DNA of 64,000 nucleotides, from NCBI RefSeq assembly GCF_036323735.1, contig NC_086019.1, positions 235,317,602 to 235,381,601 of the forward strand, given 5' to 3'. The notes below the pieces were generated by a model that was not told where the DNA came from, made no database searches, and was given only the letters and a program-made list of their open reading frames with translations. This document shows, in pieces, positions 11,011-23,538 of this stretch. The translations under genes and the position numbers were made by a program. Numbering within the stretch: position 1 is the first letter of the stretch; each line of letters opens with the position of its first letter. The DNA comes from Rattus norvegicus. Its lineage: Eukaryota > Chordata > Mammalia > Rodentia > Muridae.

Positions 11011-11436
11011 TTGGATTTAGAAGAAATTGTTTATTGGAGTTCTATACTTGTTTGCAAAGGGTGAAGAAGGCTTTCAAGGGACACCAGGGCTTTAAGAAAC
11101 TTGAAGCAATGAGAAGCTATTAGTACCTCCTCACAAGGGGAAACTGAGCAAATAGTGCTTTTGAACCCAGTGAAGAAAAGGGACATAGATTTGAAGTGGC
11201 AGTTGCCAAAACAAAGCAGCAAGCAAGCAGGTGGCAGGTAGGAAACACCAGGAGCTCTCTCCTGTGCAGTTCAATTCACTGCATGCATTTCCATTGGGCT
11301 GAACACAATTAGAGGCCAGGGCCTAGGGAGTCTGGTGAGCCAGGCTGGCAAGTCACCAATGCCCTCCACTAAGTTCAGAGGAGGGCATAGAGGGCAAGGG
11401 ATGAATAGGGAAGTGCAGATGAAGAACAACTAGTAA

Positions 11437-11489
<53 letters not shown>

Positions 11490-11599
11490 AAAAGTGATGC
11501 CTATTATAAATTTTATGCAGAAAGGTTACTTGGCAAATTTAACATCAACAGATTATTCCAAAGACTCAATAGTTAAATTTGTTATTGTCTTTTTATTTA
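11011..11599. other. single-copy sequence with a TG microsatellite
   Basis: No gene seen. A pure TG tract of about 50 bp lies at 11438-11487. T-rich sequence after 11580 leads into the L1. Confidence 0.5.
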
Positions 11600-13700
11600 T
11601 TTATTTTTAACTGTTGAATTTTTTATTGGATATTTCATTTATGTACATTCCAAATGTTATCCCCTTTCCCAATTTCTCCTCCACAAAACCCCATCCCATC
11701 CCCTCTCCCCCTGCTTCTATGAGGGTACTGCCCCACCCACCCACTCCCACCTCACCTCCCTGGCATTCCTCTATACTGGGACATTAAGCCTTCACAGGAC
11801 CAAGGGCCTCTCCTCCCATTGATGTCAGACACGTCCATCTTCTGCTACATATGCAACTGGAGCCATAGGTCCCTCCATGTGTACTTTTTGGTTGGTGGTT
11901 TAGTCCCTGGGAGTTCTGGGGGGGGGTCTGGTTGGTTGATATTGTTTGTTGTTCTTCCTATGGGATTGCAAAGCCCTTCAGCTCCTTTAGTCCTTTCTCT
12001 ACTTGCTTCATTGGGGTCCCCATGCTCAGTCCAATGGTTGGCTATGAGCATCCACATCTGTATTTGTCAAGCTCTGGCAGAGCCTATCCAGAGACAGCTT
12101 TATCAGACTCCTGTCAGCATGCATTTCTTGGCATCCACAATAGTAACTAGGTTTTGTGACTGTATATGGGATGGATCCCCAGGCAGGGCAGTCTCTGGAT
12201 GGCCTTTCCTTCAGTCTCTGCTCCACACTTAGTCCCTGTATTTCCTTTAGACAGGAGCAATTCTGGATTAAAAATTTGGAGATTAATGGGTGGCCCCATC
12301 CCTCAACCAGACATCTTGACTAATTTCTGGATATGGTCTCTACAGGGTTTCCCTCCCCTTTGTTGGGCATTTCAGCTAATCTCATCCCCTTTGTGTCCTG
12401 GGAGCCTCTTGCTTTTCTGATATCTAGGACTTTCTGGATGCTACCCTAAGTTCCCCATCCCCCATTGCTACACACTTCTGTTCCTGACCCTCTGTATGTC
12501 ATCCCAGTCTACTCCCATATCTGGTTCTGCCCCCTTTTCCCCCCTCCCCATCCTCTCTTCCTCCCACCGTCTGCATCCTGTATTTTGTTCCCCCTTCTAA
12601 GAAGGACTGAAGTATCCACACTTTGGTTTTCATTCTTCTTGAGCTTCATATGGTCTGTGAGTTGTATCATGGGTATTCCCAGCTTTTTGCCTAATATCAA
12701 CTTATCAGTGAGTGCATACCATGTGTGTTCCTTTGTGACTGGGTTACCTCACTCAGGATATTTTCTAGTTCCATCCATTTACATGCAAATTTCATTACTT
12801 ACGTCATTGTTTTTAATAGCTGAGTAATTCCATTGTGTAATATACCACATTTTCTGTATCCATTCCTCTGTTGAAGGACATCTGGGTTCTTTCCAGCTTC
12901 TGGCTATTGTAAATAAGGCTGCTATGAACACAGTGGAGCATGGGTGCTTGTTGTATGTTGGAGCATCTTTTGGGTATATGCCCAGGAGTGGTATAGCTGG
13001 GTCCTCCTCAGGTAGTACTATGTCCAATTTTTTGAGGAACCTCCAGACTGATTTCCAAAGTGGTTGTACCAGCTTGCAATACCATCAACGGTGAAGGAGT
13101 GTTTCTCTTTTTCCACATCCTTGCTAACATCTGTTGTCAACTGAGTTTTTGATCTTAGCCATTCTGACTGGTATGAGGTGGAATCTCAGGGTTGTTTTGA
13201 TTTGCATTTCCCTGATGACTGAGGATATTGAACATTTCTTTAGGTGCTTCATGGCCATTCAATATTCCTCATTGAGAATTCTTGTTTAGCTCTGTAGCCC
13301 AGTTTTTAATAGGGTTATTTGGATCTCTGGAGTCTAACTTTTTAAGGTCTTTGTGTATATTGGAAATTAACCCTCTATCAGATGTAGGATTGATAAAGAA
13401 CTCTTCCCAATTTCTTGGTTGCTGTTTTGTCCTAATGACAGAGTCTTTTACCTTACAGAAGTATTTCAATTCTATGAGGTCTCAGTTTTGATTGTTGATC
13501 TTAGAGCGTAAGCCATTGGTGTTCTTGGGAAAATTTTCCCCTCACTTTCTCTTCTATTACATTCAGTGTATATCATTTTACGTGGAAGTCCTTAATCCAC
13601 TTGTACTTGTGCTTTGTACAAGAAGATACGAATGGATCAATTTGCATTCTTCTACATGCTGACATCCAGTTGCACCAGCACCATTTGTTAAAAATGAAGG
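11600..13700 (-). mobile_element. 5'-truncated rat L1 (3' UTR and ORF2 end)
   Basis: The left end is the reverse-complement L1 tail and 3' UTR ('ttttattggatatttcattt', C-rich runs to about 12550). ORF2 C-terminal sequence follows (12600-13697: 'tgagtgcataccatgtgtgt', 'tatgcccaggagtggtatag', 'tagccattctgactggtatg'). Homology stops abruptly near 13697 ('ccatttgttaaaaatg|aagg'). Minus-strand frames such as 12779-13027 and 13269-13469 are ORF2 remnants with stops. No TSD recognised. Confidence 0.9.
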
Positions 13701-14875
13701 GCATTTAAGACAAATATGAGACACATGCTTACTTGTCTACTATCGGTAGTGGCATATTTCCTTCAAGTTGAGTTTGATGTCTACAAGATCAATTTGACTA
13801 GCTCAGCATCACAAACATAGTCATAGACATGGCTCGGACTCCACCCACAAATACTTTGTAGTAATGTATATCAATCTATAAACATGGTCATTATTAGAAA
13901 CATCTTTTACAATGTAGAAATAGTTAAGCAATTCCTAATATATTTAAAAATAACAACCACTAAATTCCATATTTAATGTTTCATGGAGGGCAAGAGCACA
14001 GTCTTGGTTATGATGTGATAGTCACCTCAAAATCCCCTGAAAGGTTTTACCCAGCCCATTTTTCTCTGCCTATGCATTTCTAATGTGAAATGCCTTGAGA
14101 TTTTCATGTTACTGGCTCTCTCTGGGGTCAGTGCAACAGGACAAGAGTCCTATTGCCAAACACACTACACACAGGTACTCCAAATTGATTGCATAAGTGC
14201 AAGCCACTGTATGGTTTTATTTGTCAATTCAGCTATGTGATCTGTTCACTCAGAAAACGAGTGCAGTTAGCCTTCTCTACCTTCAATCCCAGATCTGCAA
14301 ATTCAGTCCACTGAGGATAGAAAATACTGGTTTCCTTTTAAATTTGTACCGAAATGCACAAACTTGTCATCATTTCCTAAATAATATAGCATGCAAACTA
14401 TTCCTATAGCATTGACATTGGAAGAGATATTAAAGAAGTGCAGAGATAATAGAAAGCATGCAGGAGGATATGTGTAGGTTGTGTGCAAATCCAATATCAT
14501 CTCACATGAGGGATGAGGACATCCTGGTATCTTTTTACCCTGAACCCAATCTCCCATGAACACCTAGGGATGGAAATTGTCTGACAGCCAACTCTGTACC
14601 AATTTCAATTCTTAGTGCCTTCACCCATGGCAAGAAAAGCACAATGACGTAGGTTTACTGGGGATGCACAGTGGGTAAAGAGAACACACAAGGCATTTGG
14701 AACTTTTGACCTTCTCAGAGAAGATGCAATGGAGCATTGTGTATGTGCCTGGCAAGTCTCCTTAGGGAATGAAGGGAGACAGCTGTGTGACTGGGGCAGA
14801 GACAAATATGAGCTCATCTTGGTTTGGCAAAGAGTTATGTCTGATGAGATTATTTAAATCGTAATGATACAATTA
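13701..14875. other. single-copy sequence, no gene seen
   Basis: About 1.2 kb without recognisable repeats. Several 60-90 codon frames on both strands have no domain or conserved feature that I can see. Confidence 0.4.
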
Positions 14876-15112
14876 TGTGAGCATTTATTATGTGCCTGAT
14901 AGATGTTACCATGCAAGAGATTTCTTTTATCACTGGATTTTCCCTTGTATGATGGCTATTGAAACACTTATTCTTTCAATGGGAAATCAGTCTAAGACAG
15001 GATGTGATTCACTGTAGTCCAAGAGGCTGATAGATGGCAGTGTTGGGAATAGAATCCAATTCTGCCTTTAGAGGCTGGGCTCTCTCCAGTCTACAGCACC
15101 ATCCTCACAATG
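14876..15112 (-). mobile_element. MIR SINE, nearly full length
   Basis: 'gagcatttattatgtgcctg' (reverse of the MIR 3' end), then 'gctgatagatggcagtgttg', 'ggaatagaatccaattctgc' and 'gggctctctccagtctacag' follow reverse-complement MIR order from 3' end to tRNA head. Confidence 0.75.
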
Positions 15113-16055
15113 GCATGAGAAACAGATTAGTTAATTAAAAATATGTCTTTACCTAAAACGTAGCCATTTAAAAATGCCTAAACAGTAGTGAGAACATACT
15201 AAGGCAGGGTGTGTGTGTATGTGTGTGGGTCTCTTCCTGGCACCCTCATGAGTTTTGTTTTCTGAAGAAAACTAAGGAGACACACCAACCGGTTACTCAA
15301 CAAATGTTTGGGGAATGAATAGCTCTGTAATTAAGCAGTTGGAAGTCATGCAACTTTTTATAACACGTAAAACACAAGAAGATGTCTCAATTCCTTTCCG
15401 AGAGTCATTTCCCATTAAATTCCAATTTTCCACTTGATGAGCTGCAGACCCTCCCAATATCAACAGAGATTAGGCAGCGTTTCTGTGCCAGCCTAAGCTT
15501 CTCCTTCGCTCGCTGTTGAGCAGCAAACTATAACACATTGCAGATGAACTGACTACAGAATCCACAAATGAGCTAACTTCACTAGGTGACCTTCTGGCTT
15601 CCCTGGCTTGCCCCGTTCTCTGGAAATTTAAAACAGGGCAGAGCAGGTGACCCATATGTTTCAGGAAGTCCTTATCCCTTTCTTGGAACAACCCAATAAG
15701 GTTAGTTCCCATGGATGGCCTGATCTTCTTCATGATACATGGTCAGGCCAAGAGCCATAAGAATTAGTAGGTCTATAGGCAAGTGTTCGGGAAACCAAAA
15801 TTCACTAGGATCTCCCCCAACCCCCACATCGTAGGAAAAGAAAAAATAAAAAAGATGTCTAGACTCATTGCTTCTGCAGATGTGGCTGCTCCTAACCCAA
15901 TGTTTGTTTCCAGGATATGTCTGACGTAACTCAGGATTAAATGTCAAATCAGTGGAAAAGCAACAGGATACAGAGAGGGAGGGAAGGAGGGAGAGTGGGA
16001 CAGAAATACAGAGTGAAACAGTAAAAGCCTTCCCAATCCAGAGGCTAACAAAGTC
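15113..16055. other. single-copy stretch, possible conserved element
   Basis: No transposon recognised. 15300-15470 is AT-rich with 'tctgtaattaagcagttgg', 'acttttttataacacg' and 'cccattaaattccaattttc' (homeodomain-type cores). A 131-codon minus-strand frame (15702-16097) has no recognisable domain. Confidence 0.35.
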
Positions 16056-16058
16056 CCA

Positions 16059-16585
16059 GATCTTACTTACTTTTCTATTGCTGTGAAGATTCTGCAATAG
16101 GGTTAGAGTTCATGACCACCATGGTAGGGAATATGGCAGCAGGCAGGTAGGCACAGCACCGGAGCAGTAACTAAGAGCTTATATCTGACCTACAGGTGGC
16201 AGGCAGAGAAAACAAGAAAATGAGACTTGCTTTTGTTGCTTTTTCTTTTTAATATTTATTTATTTATTATGTATACATCATACAGCTTTCTGTCTGCATG
16301 TATGCCTGCAGGCCAGAAGAGGGCACCAGATCTCATTACAGGTGAGCCACCAAATGGTCACTGGGAATTGAACTCAGGACCTTTGGAAGAGTAAACAGTG
16401 CTCTTAACCTCTGAGCCACCTCAGTTTGCTTTTGTAACAATCTCAACTCCACCACTGACCTATGAACTGACACACATCCTCCAACAAGGCCCACCTCCTG
16501 ATCCTTCTCAAACAGTTCTACCAACTGCTAATCAAACATTCAAATATATGAGCCTTTGGAGGCCATTCTTACTCAAACCATCACA
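16059..16585 (-). mobile_element. MaLR-type LTR, split by a B2 SINE
   Basis: Reads as the reverse complement of a rodent ERVL-MaLR LTR: 'ttttctattgctgtgaagat' at the left, 'cctccaacaaggcccacctc' and 'tcaaatatatgagccttt' at the right, ending at 'accatcaca'. A B2 lies at 16237-16425. Sequence to about 16650 ('cattccctggcccccatag') continues into the internal region of this family. Confidence 0.65.
16227..16435 (-). mobile_element. B2 SINE with 10-bp TSD
   Basis: Reverse-complement B2: 'aatatttatttatttattat' tail side, 'actgggaattgaactcagga' B-box side, 'ctcttaacctctgagccacc' A-box side. The TSD 'ttgcttttgt' at 16227-16236 and 16426-16435 shows insertion into the LTR. Confidence 0.9.
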
Positions 16586-17139
16586 TTCCATTCCCTGGCC
16601 CCCATAGTTCCATGGTCATATTCTAATGAATATAGTTCACTGGAGTGACCAAGGATCCTTATTCCCATTTCCTGCTTAACACTATAGATCCAGATTCCAT
16701 CCAGTAATCTGGGTCTCCTGACCCCCGTGACTCATCCTTCCAGCCTTAAAAGCAATGGGAATTCCTGTTCTTACTAAGTCTTGGGTTGTCTCAGGATCAC
16801 ATCTGGCTTCTCAGCTTCTCCGCCACTTCTGAACGTGTGTAACCAATCCTCTTATGGGGTCCTTCTGTTGTCAACTCTGAGCGTGGCTTCCTTATCAGGC
16901 TTCAATGCCCATGACTTCTTTTCTTTATTGACACAGCATTACTCAGAAAATTAGTTAATTAAATACAATCTCTCTTTAAAGTCAACACTAACCCTGCCCC
17001 ACCTGGCTGCCCGCTAGACTACAGACTCGTATTGATAGCGTGAGGAAACAGGCTCATATTGATAGTGTGAGGAAACAGAATTGTGCCAGAGGCAACTCAA
17101 GAAATATCTGCTGAACAAACAACTCTCTGTGCCTCTCTG
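16586..17139 (-). mobile_element. probable MaLR internal-region fragment
   Basis: Continues from the LTR end. The first 60 bp match the internal sequence I know for this rodent family; the rest is too diverged to be sure and may be single copy. No gag-like frame. Confidence 0.35.
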
Positions 17140-17227
17140 GCTGTCTCTATGTCTCTGTGTCTCTCTGATTCTCTCTGTCTCTCTCTGTCTCTGTCTCTCT
17201 CTGTCTCTGTCTCTCTCTGTCTCTGTC

Positions 17228-17281
<54 letters not shown>
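17140..17281. repeat. (TCTCTG)n/(TC)n/(TG)n compound microsatellite
   Basis: Pyrimidine-rich hexamer and dimer array ending in a TG run, immediately next to a B1 in reverse orientation. Leu/Ser/Cys-rich frames here are artefacts. Confidence 0.95.
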
Positions 17282-17282
<1 letters not shown>

Positions 17283-17478
17283 TTCAAGATAGGGCTTTTC
17301 TATATAGATCTGGTTGTCTTGGGACTCTTTGTGGAGTCAGATGTGCTACCATTCTGCAATGAAGCCACACTTGGGACTCCTTTCTGTGGACCAAGCTGCC
17401 TACAAACTCAGAGATCTGCCTGTCTTTGTCTCCCAAGAGCTGGGAAACAGGCATTTCTTGCAGGGTATAATATCTAAG
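17282..17478 (-). mobile_element. B1 SINE (diverged, with extra sequence)
   Basis: 'tttcaagatagggcttttct' (reverse of the B1 3' end), 'acaaactcagagatctgcct', 'tctcccaagagctggg'. About 60 bp near 17330-17385 do not fit a single B1 cleanly. Confidence 0.65.
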
Positions 17479-17597
17479 GCTTCTCTGTCCTTGGAGGTAA
17501 ATCTTACCTCAGAGCTCTAGCCACCTCTGAGACCTGAGGTACTGACTGGTGTACTGGTAAATTACTCTACAAATAAATGTTACACTAGGACATGTGT

Positions 17598-17857
17598 GCT
17601 ATAGGCTGGATATGTTAATAGTGCTAGAACAGAAATGATCTAACCACAGTGTCGTAGAGGTGGGACCTTCAGGAAGTGACTAGGATCAGACAATGTCATC
17701 AGGGTGGAGGCCCTATGATCAGACTCTGAGCTGCCTCCCGCCTGCTCCATGATGCTCTGTGCCACCCAAAACTCTACCAGCCAGAGCCCATAGATGCTGC
17801 CCCCCCAGAATCATGAGCTGCTCTTCGGTATTCTAATATAGTAACAAGAAACAAAAC
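17598..17857 (+). mobile_element. probable ancient MaLR LTR
   Basis: 'aggtgggaccttcaggaagt', 'catcagggtggaggccctat' and 'agaatcatgagctgctcttc' follow the MST/MLT-type block order. Confidence 0.5.
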
Positions 17858-20689
17858 AAACCCAGCTTAAGAAAACATGTCAAAATACTATTAGAACAAA
17901 TTATACAAACCCAATCAAATTAATTTAGCAACAATTAAGTGACTCCTGTGACCCAAAAGCACAGAGGTATTGTAGTGTGCACTTTGGACACAACTGCATC
18001 TGAAAACTCAAACAAGAGCTTCTTTCCCATCACTCCCTGCTCTCCTTTCTGCTGGCTTTATTCACAAACTAGTCACTGTGATCTCTAAAGGGTGGCAATA
18101 GGATGATAAAAATGTTGGTCTCGGTGGTACAGTGAGTTTCAGGGTGTGTGTTAGCACCCTTTAAGAAAAGACTTGGAAGGTGCTGTTTAGGATGTAGCCA
18201 CTCCTGGACCAATCATTCTGTCCTTGGGGGTGAGGCTTTGAGAGACCATTCCAAGTAAATGACCCCACTCCTCAGCTACCTACAGGAGGGTAGCTAAGTA
18301 GCTCTTGATAGAAACAAAAGGGATTGAGGTCCTGGGAGGGTGACAGGAATTGTGGAATGCCATGAGGCCACTAGGTCCGAAGACGTAGAAGCTGGGAGCA
18401 GGATGGCCTGACACTGAGTCTTCAGTGCATTTCCAGCTCATGGTGGACCCAGGCAAAGTGGTCACCCCTCCCAGCCTTTTATTTTTCGCTCTTGAAAAGT
18501 GGGCAGAGCAGCCTTACAAAAAGCAGTTTCTTACAATAATTTTAAAGTCATTTTTAACTGTGGACCTCTCCAAGTAATGGCTTATGTAAAACAGAGTCTC
18601 ACCAAAGCTGCTTCAAGAGATGCTGAAGATCCCACTTTGTGGGACTTCTTGAAACTTCCACACACCCCATCCTTGAAAACTGCCGGGGATTCTGAGAATA
18701 CAGTTTTAAAAAGCTTGATAGCTGATCTCTGGGCCTTCTCCAGCTTGAACTTTGGATAATTCTGGGTAGATTGTCCAACCCTCTTTAATCTAATTTTTCT
18801 CACTTTCCTTCTATTTATTTTTTTGGCCAAACTCATGGACTTTGGCTATGTGTGAGAGGCCACTTAGGAAAAATAATAACTAATTCAAATCCCTAGGCAA
18901 TTTCCTCTGGCCTATTTGGAGCTTGCTTCTCCTGACAGAAAGAGAATACATTTCCCAAATTCACTCTTCAAGCTGGGATTAGAAAAGGTGAGATGCGCAC
19001 AAGTGAAGATGCGTAGGAGACGGAAGTTGCCAAAGCTGGACTGAACCGGAAGCTGTACATGCAAACAATCTCCACCTGCCTTCCAGTCCATTTCCCTACT
19101 TGGCACCCGGGGCCTAGCACTTGCTCTGAAGTGGATAGCAAGGGAGGGTACTGTGGGTACCCTCTTGGCTATGCAGCTTGTGAAAACTTGATCTTATGGA
19201 GAGATGCCTTCAGCTCCGGCATGAAAAGAGGAAGGGGTGGGTGAGAAATTGATTTAAGGAGGTCTAGGAGGCTGTGGGACCTCCATATTTATTTTTCATA
19301 TGACCGTTTCCCCAGACAATATCCAAAAAGGGGCAGCAGTTGACAGGTACTCTTTGGAGAGCATGGGCATAAACGATGGTGGGCTCTGGCCTATGGAACT
19401 GTAGGATCATCAAATAGAGGAGGCGGGCAAATCAACAAACAAGACCGTGTGCAGCCTGACACCCAGCTGATATTCACAGGCTGGTGGGTGGTCGCCAGTG
19501 TCTCTTCTGATTGGTCAGCGTCTAGCCTATCCAGGTAGCTATCTATTTTAATATCACTCCGTTCCGTATGTGTGAGCAGGACATCTGGTTTTATGGTCAC
19601 CCCACAGCAGTAGAGACCACCACCATAACAACAACGAGTAACTAGACGGGTAGAAAAGGATTTATGGAAGTGGAAGCCTTTGGTCTGCGTCCCAAATAAA
19701 CAGTAGGACATTATTGAGAAGTGGGAGAGAGGAGTGGTATTCTGTAGGAGCTAGGAGTGGGTCCTGAGGTCTAATTAAAGCCACCATTTATGGAGAGTTT
19801 AGTCTGTGCTGAGCCTTTATACTAGGTCTTCTCTCTGGAAATCCTCCAAGTGCTCCTGGCTCTACTCACTGATCAAGGCTTCAGGAAGGGGCCAAGCCAT
19901 TCCACGGGGAAACCAGAAAGAACCAGAATGGACAGGGGAAAGGGACATCTAGTGAGTGTCACCTCTGCCTGGTTCCAGAAAATCTATGAGACAGGTAAAC
20001 ATGACAGGTAATTGTCATAGTCTGCACCCTGGCTCTGGACAGCTGTACTGTTCAAGTTGTTTAGGCCCCACATTTTGTACACTGAAACTCCTCTCACACC
20101 CCCAGAGGATCCACCAGGAAATCATGTTGGCACTCAAGGCTCAAAGGCTAACTAGAAACTAGAATCCTAACATCAGCCCTTCCACACCTTTCTTCTGGAG
20201 TCTGCTGTGGCTTAAGACAAGATATCCTGTCTCTATCCTGCCTCCTACAGGCCTCCGATGGACCATCCTCCTCCATAACGAGGCCTGGCTGGATTACCTA
20301 CAGCCAGTGCTCAAAGTCCTTTACCGACCCTCCTGCCAACCATCGAAGTTCTTAATTTGCTCTAATGACCAGCTTAATCCTACCCTCCAGTTCTCCTCTC
20401 TTTACCCCTCCACTAGTGAGGGTACTTGGACCACCTCTCCTCTTGACTCCATCACCTCACCAATCACGTTCCTGCCTGGGGACCTGCATCACTCTAGTTC
20501 ATCCCGAGTCTGGTACTCACATCCTTTCTCCAGGAGCTCCTTGTGTAACTCGCTTATCTTCACTTTTTTTTTTCTTTTTTGCTCATGAAGGCTGCACATG
20601 CAACTTTTTACAGTTTGAAACCAGAACCCATCACACCACAAAGCACTCCCCTTTGACCTAATCAATGCTTTTTTATCACATTGCATCAA
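17858..20689. other. 2.8 kb largely single-copy, no gene seen
   Basis: A possible MIR fragment in reverse lies at 19780-19865 ('catttatggagagtttagtc...gctgagcc'). Otherwise there are no clear repeats or exons; the short frames lack recognisable domains. Confidence 0.4.
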
Positions 20690-20885
20690 TCACTTTCTGA
20701 TGCAGTCCAGGTCTTCTTACTACTCCATGCGCTTATTATCTCTTATTGCTGGAGTCTGAAGTCCATGACGGAGGACATTCTTGTCTGTCTTACTAATGCT
20801 AATAGCTCAGATAAGAGCTGCTCGGAAAGTAGACAGCACATAGCGGCTGGTAGGAGATGGGCATTTAGTCGATTATGTAAATAAC
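20690..20885 (+). mobile_element. possible L2 3' fragment
   Basis: 'cttattatctcttattgctg', 'gtctgaagtccatgacggag' and 'ttcttgtctgtcttactaat' follow the L2 3' end order ('tgtaagctccatgagggcag', 'tgtctgtcttgttcactg'). Confidence 0.4.
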
Positions 20886-21242
20886 TGGTAAAGGCAACAG
20901 TTTGACTAAGGTTTCCCTGACGCTCACTCTTGCTTCTTGCTCCCACAGGTGAGTGGAACTGGGGACTGAAGTCTTGGTGGGTAACAGCCCTCATGGTGGG
21001 ATTTTTTTTACACCAGTCATGCCAGCCCAGAACGACATGAATGGCATTGGCTGCAGTGGAGGAGCAAGTGAGCTTTTCTTGTTTGGCTTCATTGGTGTGA
21101 GTTTGTTTTTATATTGAACAACAAAAAGGTAGATACAAAGACTTTTGGCTTGTGCTTGTACATGCATGAGTGTGAGAAAGAATAAATGCCTGTGAGCACA
21201 TATATTAGCAGCTGCTTGTGCATATATGTGAGGGTGTGTACC

Positions 21243-21245
21243 TGT

Positions 21246-21299
<54 letters not shown>

Positions 21300-21313
21300 C
21301 GCGCGCGCGCGCG
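21243..21313. repeat. (TG)n(CG)n tract, Z-DNA type
   Basis: About 46 bp of TG followed by about 24 bp of CG: 70 bp of uninterrupted purine/pyrimidine alternation. Pure CG dinucleotide runs of this length are rare in CpG-depleted mammalian DNA. Confidence 0.95.
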
Positions 21314-22075
21314 GCACTGGCCTTCATCCTAAAGCATTACCTCATTCAACAGGCATTTAACAGAACAGCCTTGCTGAATAGGAACTAATTATTTGGCAAC
21401 AGAGGGAGAGGCAGGAGATAGACGATGTAGAGCGCACCCGAGAGGACGACGTGCTGGTCCACATGGATGTCTTTAAGACAGAATGAAGCCTGGAGAAACG
21501 CCATTTCTTTCACTGTCATTAAACCTGGAGGGCAGGCTGATTTTACAGGAAAGAACTGAGACCAGCCTAGCTGTTTCTCTACATTCCAGGCTTCTCTGGT
21601 CCATATAGAACTTTGGCTAGTTTTGAGAGACCACCTCTGGCACAGGCACACATTTAGAAGGATGACTGAACTGGGAGGAGAGAAGGGAGAGTCCTCTACC
21701 TCAAAGGTACTCAAGACCAATGCTTAATCTCCTGCTTATTGTTAAGGTTGCGATATAAAGGGCTCATAAGTTAGTGACTTGGTTAGTTTGCCTTTGGGGA
21801 ACTAATTTGAACATGAATCTACATGATCTGACTATCAGACGGTCATAATTTAATGGCATGATTGGAAGGTACTGAAATCAGAAGGCGGGGTCAAATTAGA
21901 GAAAGTAGCTCACCGTGGGCACGCCCTGGAAGCATAATGTTTCCCATGATCCTCTTCCTTATTTTCCTTTGTTTCCCATGAGGGGAGTAGCTTTGATCCT
22001 CCACGTCCCTCTGTTGTGATGCCTGCATCAGCAGAGGCCCTGAAACAGCGGAGCCAACCTAGCCTGAAACCTTGA

Positions 22076-22480
22076 TGTGCTGGCTAGTTTTACATCAACT
22101 CGACCGAAGCTAAAGTCATCAGAGAAGAGGGAGCTGCCATTGAGAAAATTGCTACATAAAATTGGGCCATAGGCAAGCTTATATGGCATTTTCTTAATTA
22201 GTGATTGATGTGGGAGGGCCTAGTCCATTGCAGGTGGGGTCATGCATGGGCTGGTGGTCCTGGGTTCTATAAGAAAACAGGCTGAGCAAACCAGGCAGAG
22301 CAATCCAGTAAGTATCCCTTCATGGCCTCTGCCTCGGCTCCTGCTACCAAGTTCCTGCCCTGTTTGAGTTCCTGCCCTCCCTTCCAGCAATGATGAACTG
22401 TGATGTGGAAGTATAAGCCAGATAACCCTTTCCTCCCCAAGTTACTTTGGTCATGGCATTTCATAGCAGTCACTAAGACA
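22076..22480 (+). mobile_element. MaLR-type solo LTR, about full length
   Basis: Starts 'tgtgctggctagttttacat' and ends 'cactaagaca', so it has TG...CA termini. In between are 'aattagtgattgatgtggga', 'ggtcctgggttctataagaa' and 'taagccagataaccctttcc' (the spot where this family has its poly-A signal). No clear 5-bp TSD ('cttga' against 'ctcca'). Confidence 0.7.
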
Positions 22481-23423
22481 CTCCATCCATTCCTCTGCTA
22501 GAAGGATTTCCCTCAGATATTCTGTTGCAGGGACAAAAAACGATAACAAACTCACACTGAAGGAGAAGGCTCAGATGTTATGAGGTAAGGCTGGATCTGC
22601 TAAGCATAGGGGCCCTCCTGGTGCTCTCCTCAGGAATGGACCACACCTCCTAAGTGCTGTGCTGTGTCAAATGAATGGGGCAAATACATATGCCATGCTT
22701 GGAAGACTTGATGAGGAGTTTCTTCCAAATGATGTTCAAGACACAGAATAGTGCTGTTGGATAAGTGGCCAGTGCACAAGATGGAGGAGGGTTTTGGCTA
22801 AGAACTCCACTGATCATCTCCTTCTCCTAACTTTCAAACATACTAGATTAAACACCACAAAGAAAAGAAAGAAAAATGTGATCATCAAGGAGATTGTTTA
22901 TTTTAATAAATCATTTGACAATGATTTCTTCTTCCTGAGTAGAAACATCAAACCCTGGCTTGGCCCTCTTCCCTACATCCGCACCCCTACACCCCTATCT
23001 CCTCTATCCCCACACACCCCATTTGCCTCAACTGCCCCCGTCCCTTGGTGTTGGTTGAGCACAGAGATCCGTTGATTCTCCAGCTAGTTCTGGTCCCCAT
23101 GTTTGTCAAAGGTCACACTGACTAGCTACAGCACTCACACATCACACGCTCTGTGTCATAAAGCATAGCCTGTACCCTATGCTTTCAGAATTCCTTCCCT
23201 ACGCATGTGACAGTTCTTCAGCCTGCAATGACTTTGACATCCTTCATATCAACTATTTTCGTCACCTCAGTTGGATCACTAACCCCTTGTTGGGTAGGCT
23301 AAAGTAAGTATCACAAGGCCTCACCTCAAGTTCCAAATCCAGTTCTAGTCAGCTAAGGAAATGCTGCCTGGATCATTTATCTCAGGCCTCTCACAAAACA
23401 TTTATCTCCCTTGCCACTATTAG
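22481..23423. other. single-copy sequence, no gene seen
   Basis: Unique sequence including an A-rich patch near 22855-22880. The 93-codon frame at 22794-23075 is unremarkable. Confidence 0.35.
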
Positions 23424-23538
23424 ATGTAAAAGTCAGGGTTAGGGATTTAGCTCAGTGGTGGAGCGCTTGCCTAGCAAGCACAAGGTCCTGGGGTCGGTCC
23501 TCAGCTCCGAAAAAAAAATATGCAATATGTAAAAGTCA
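23424..23538 (+). mobile_element. ID SINE with 12-bp TSD
   Basis: 'gggttagggatttagctcag' (A box) to 'ggtcggtcctcagctcc' (B-box side), then A9. TSD 'atgtaaaagtca' at 23424-23435 and 23527-23538. It carries 'tagcaagcacaaggtcctgg', a variant that differs from the other IDs here. Confidence 0.95.

Noticed and set aside
15702..16097. 131-codon minus-strand frame with a hydrophobic segment
   Set aside because: The hydrophobic run comes from a purine-rich patch on the + strand, and the start lies in an LTR end. No supporting signal.
23436..23520. tRNA-Ala gene
   Set aside because: A and B boxes are present, but the A-tail, the TSD and the lost 3' half of the tRNA fold show an ID SINE. The same applies to the other six IDs.
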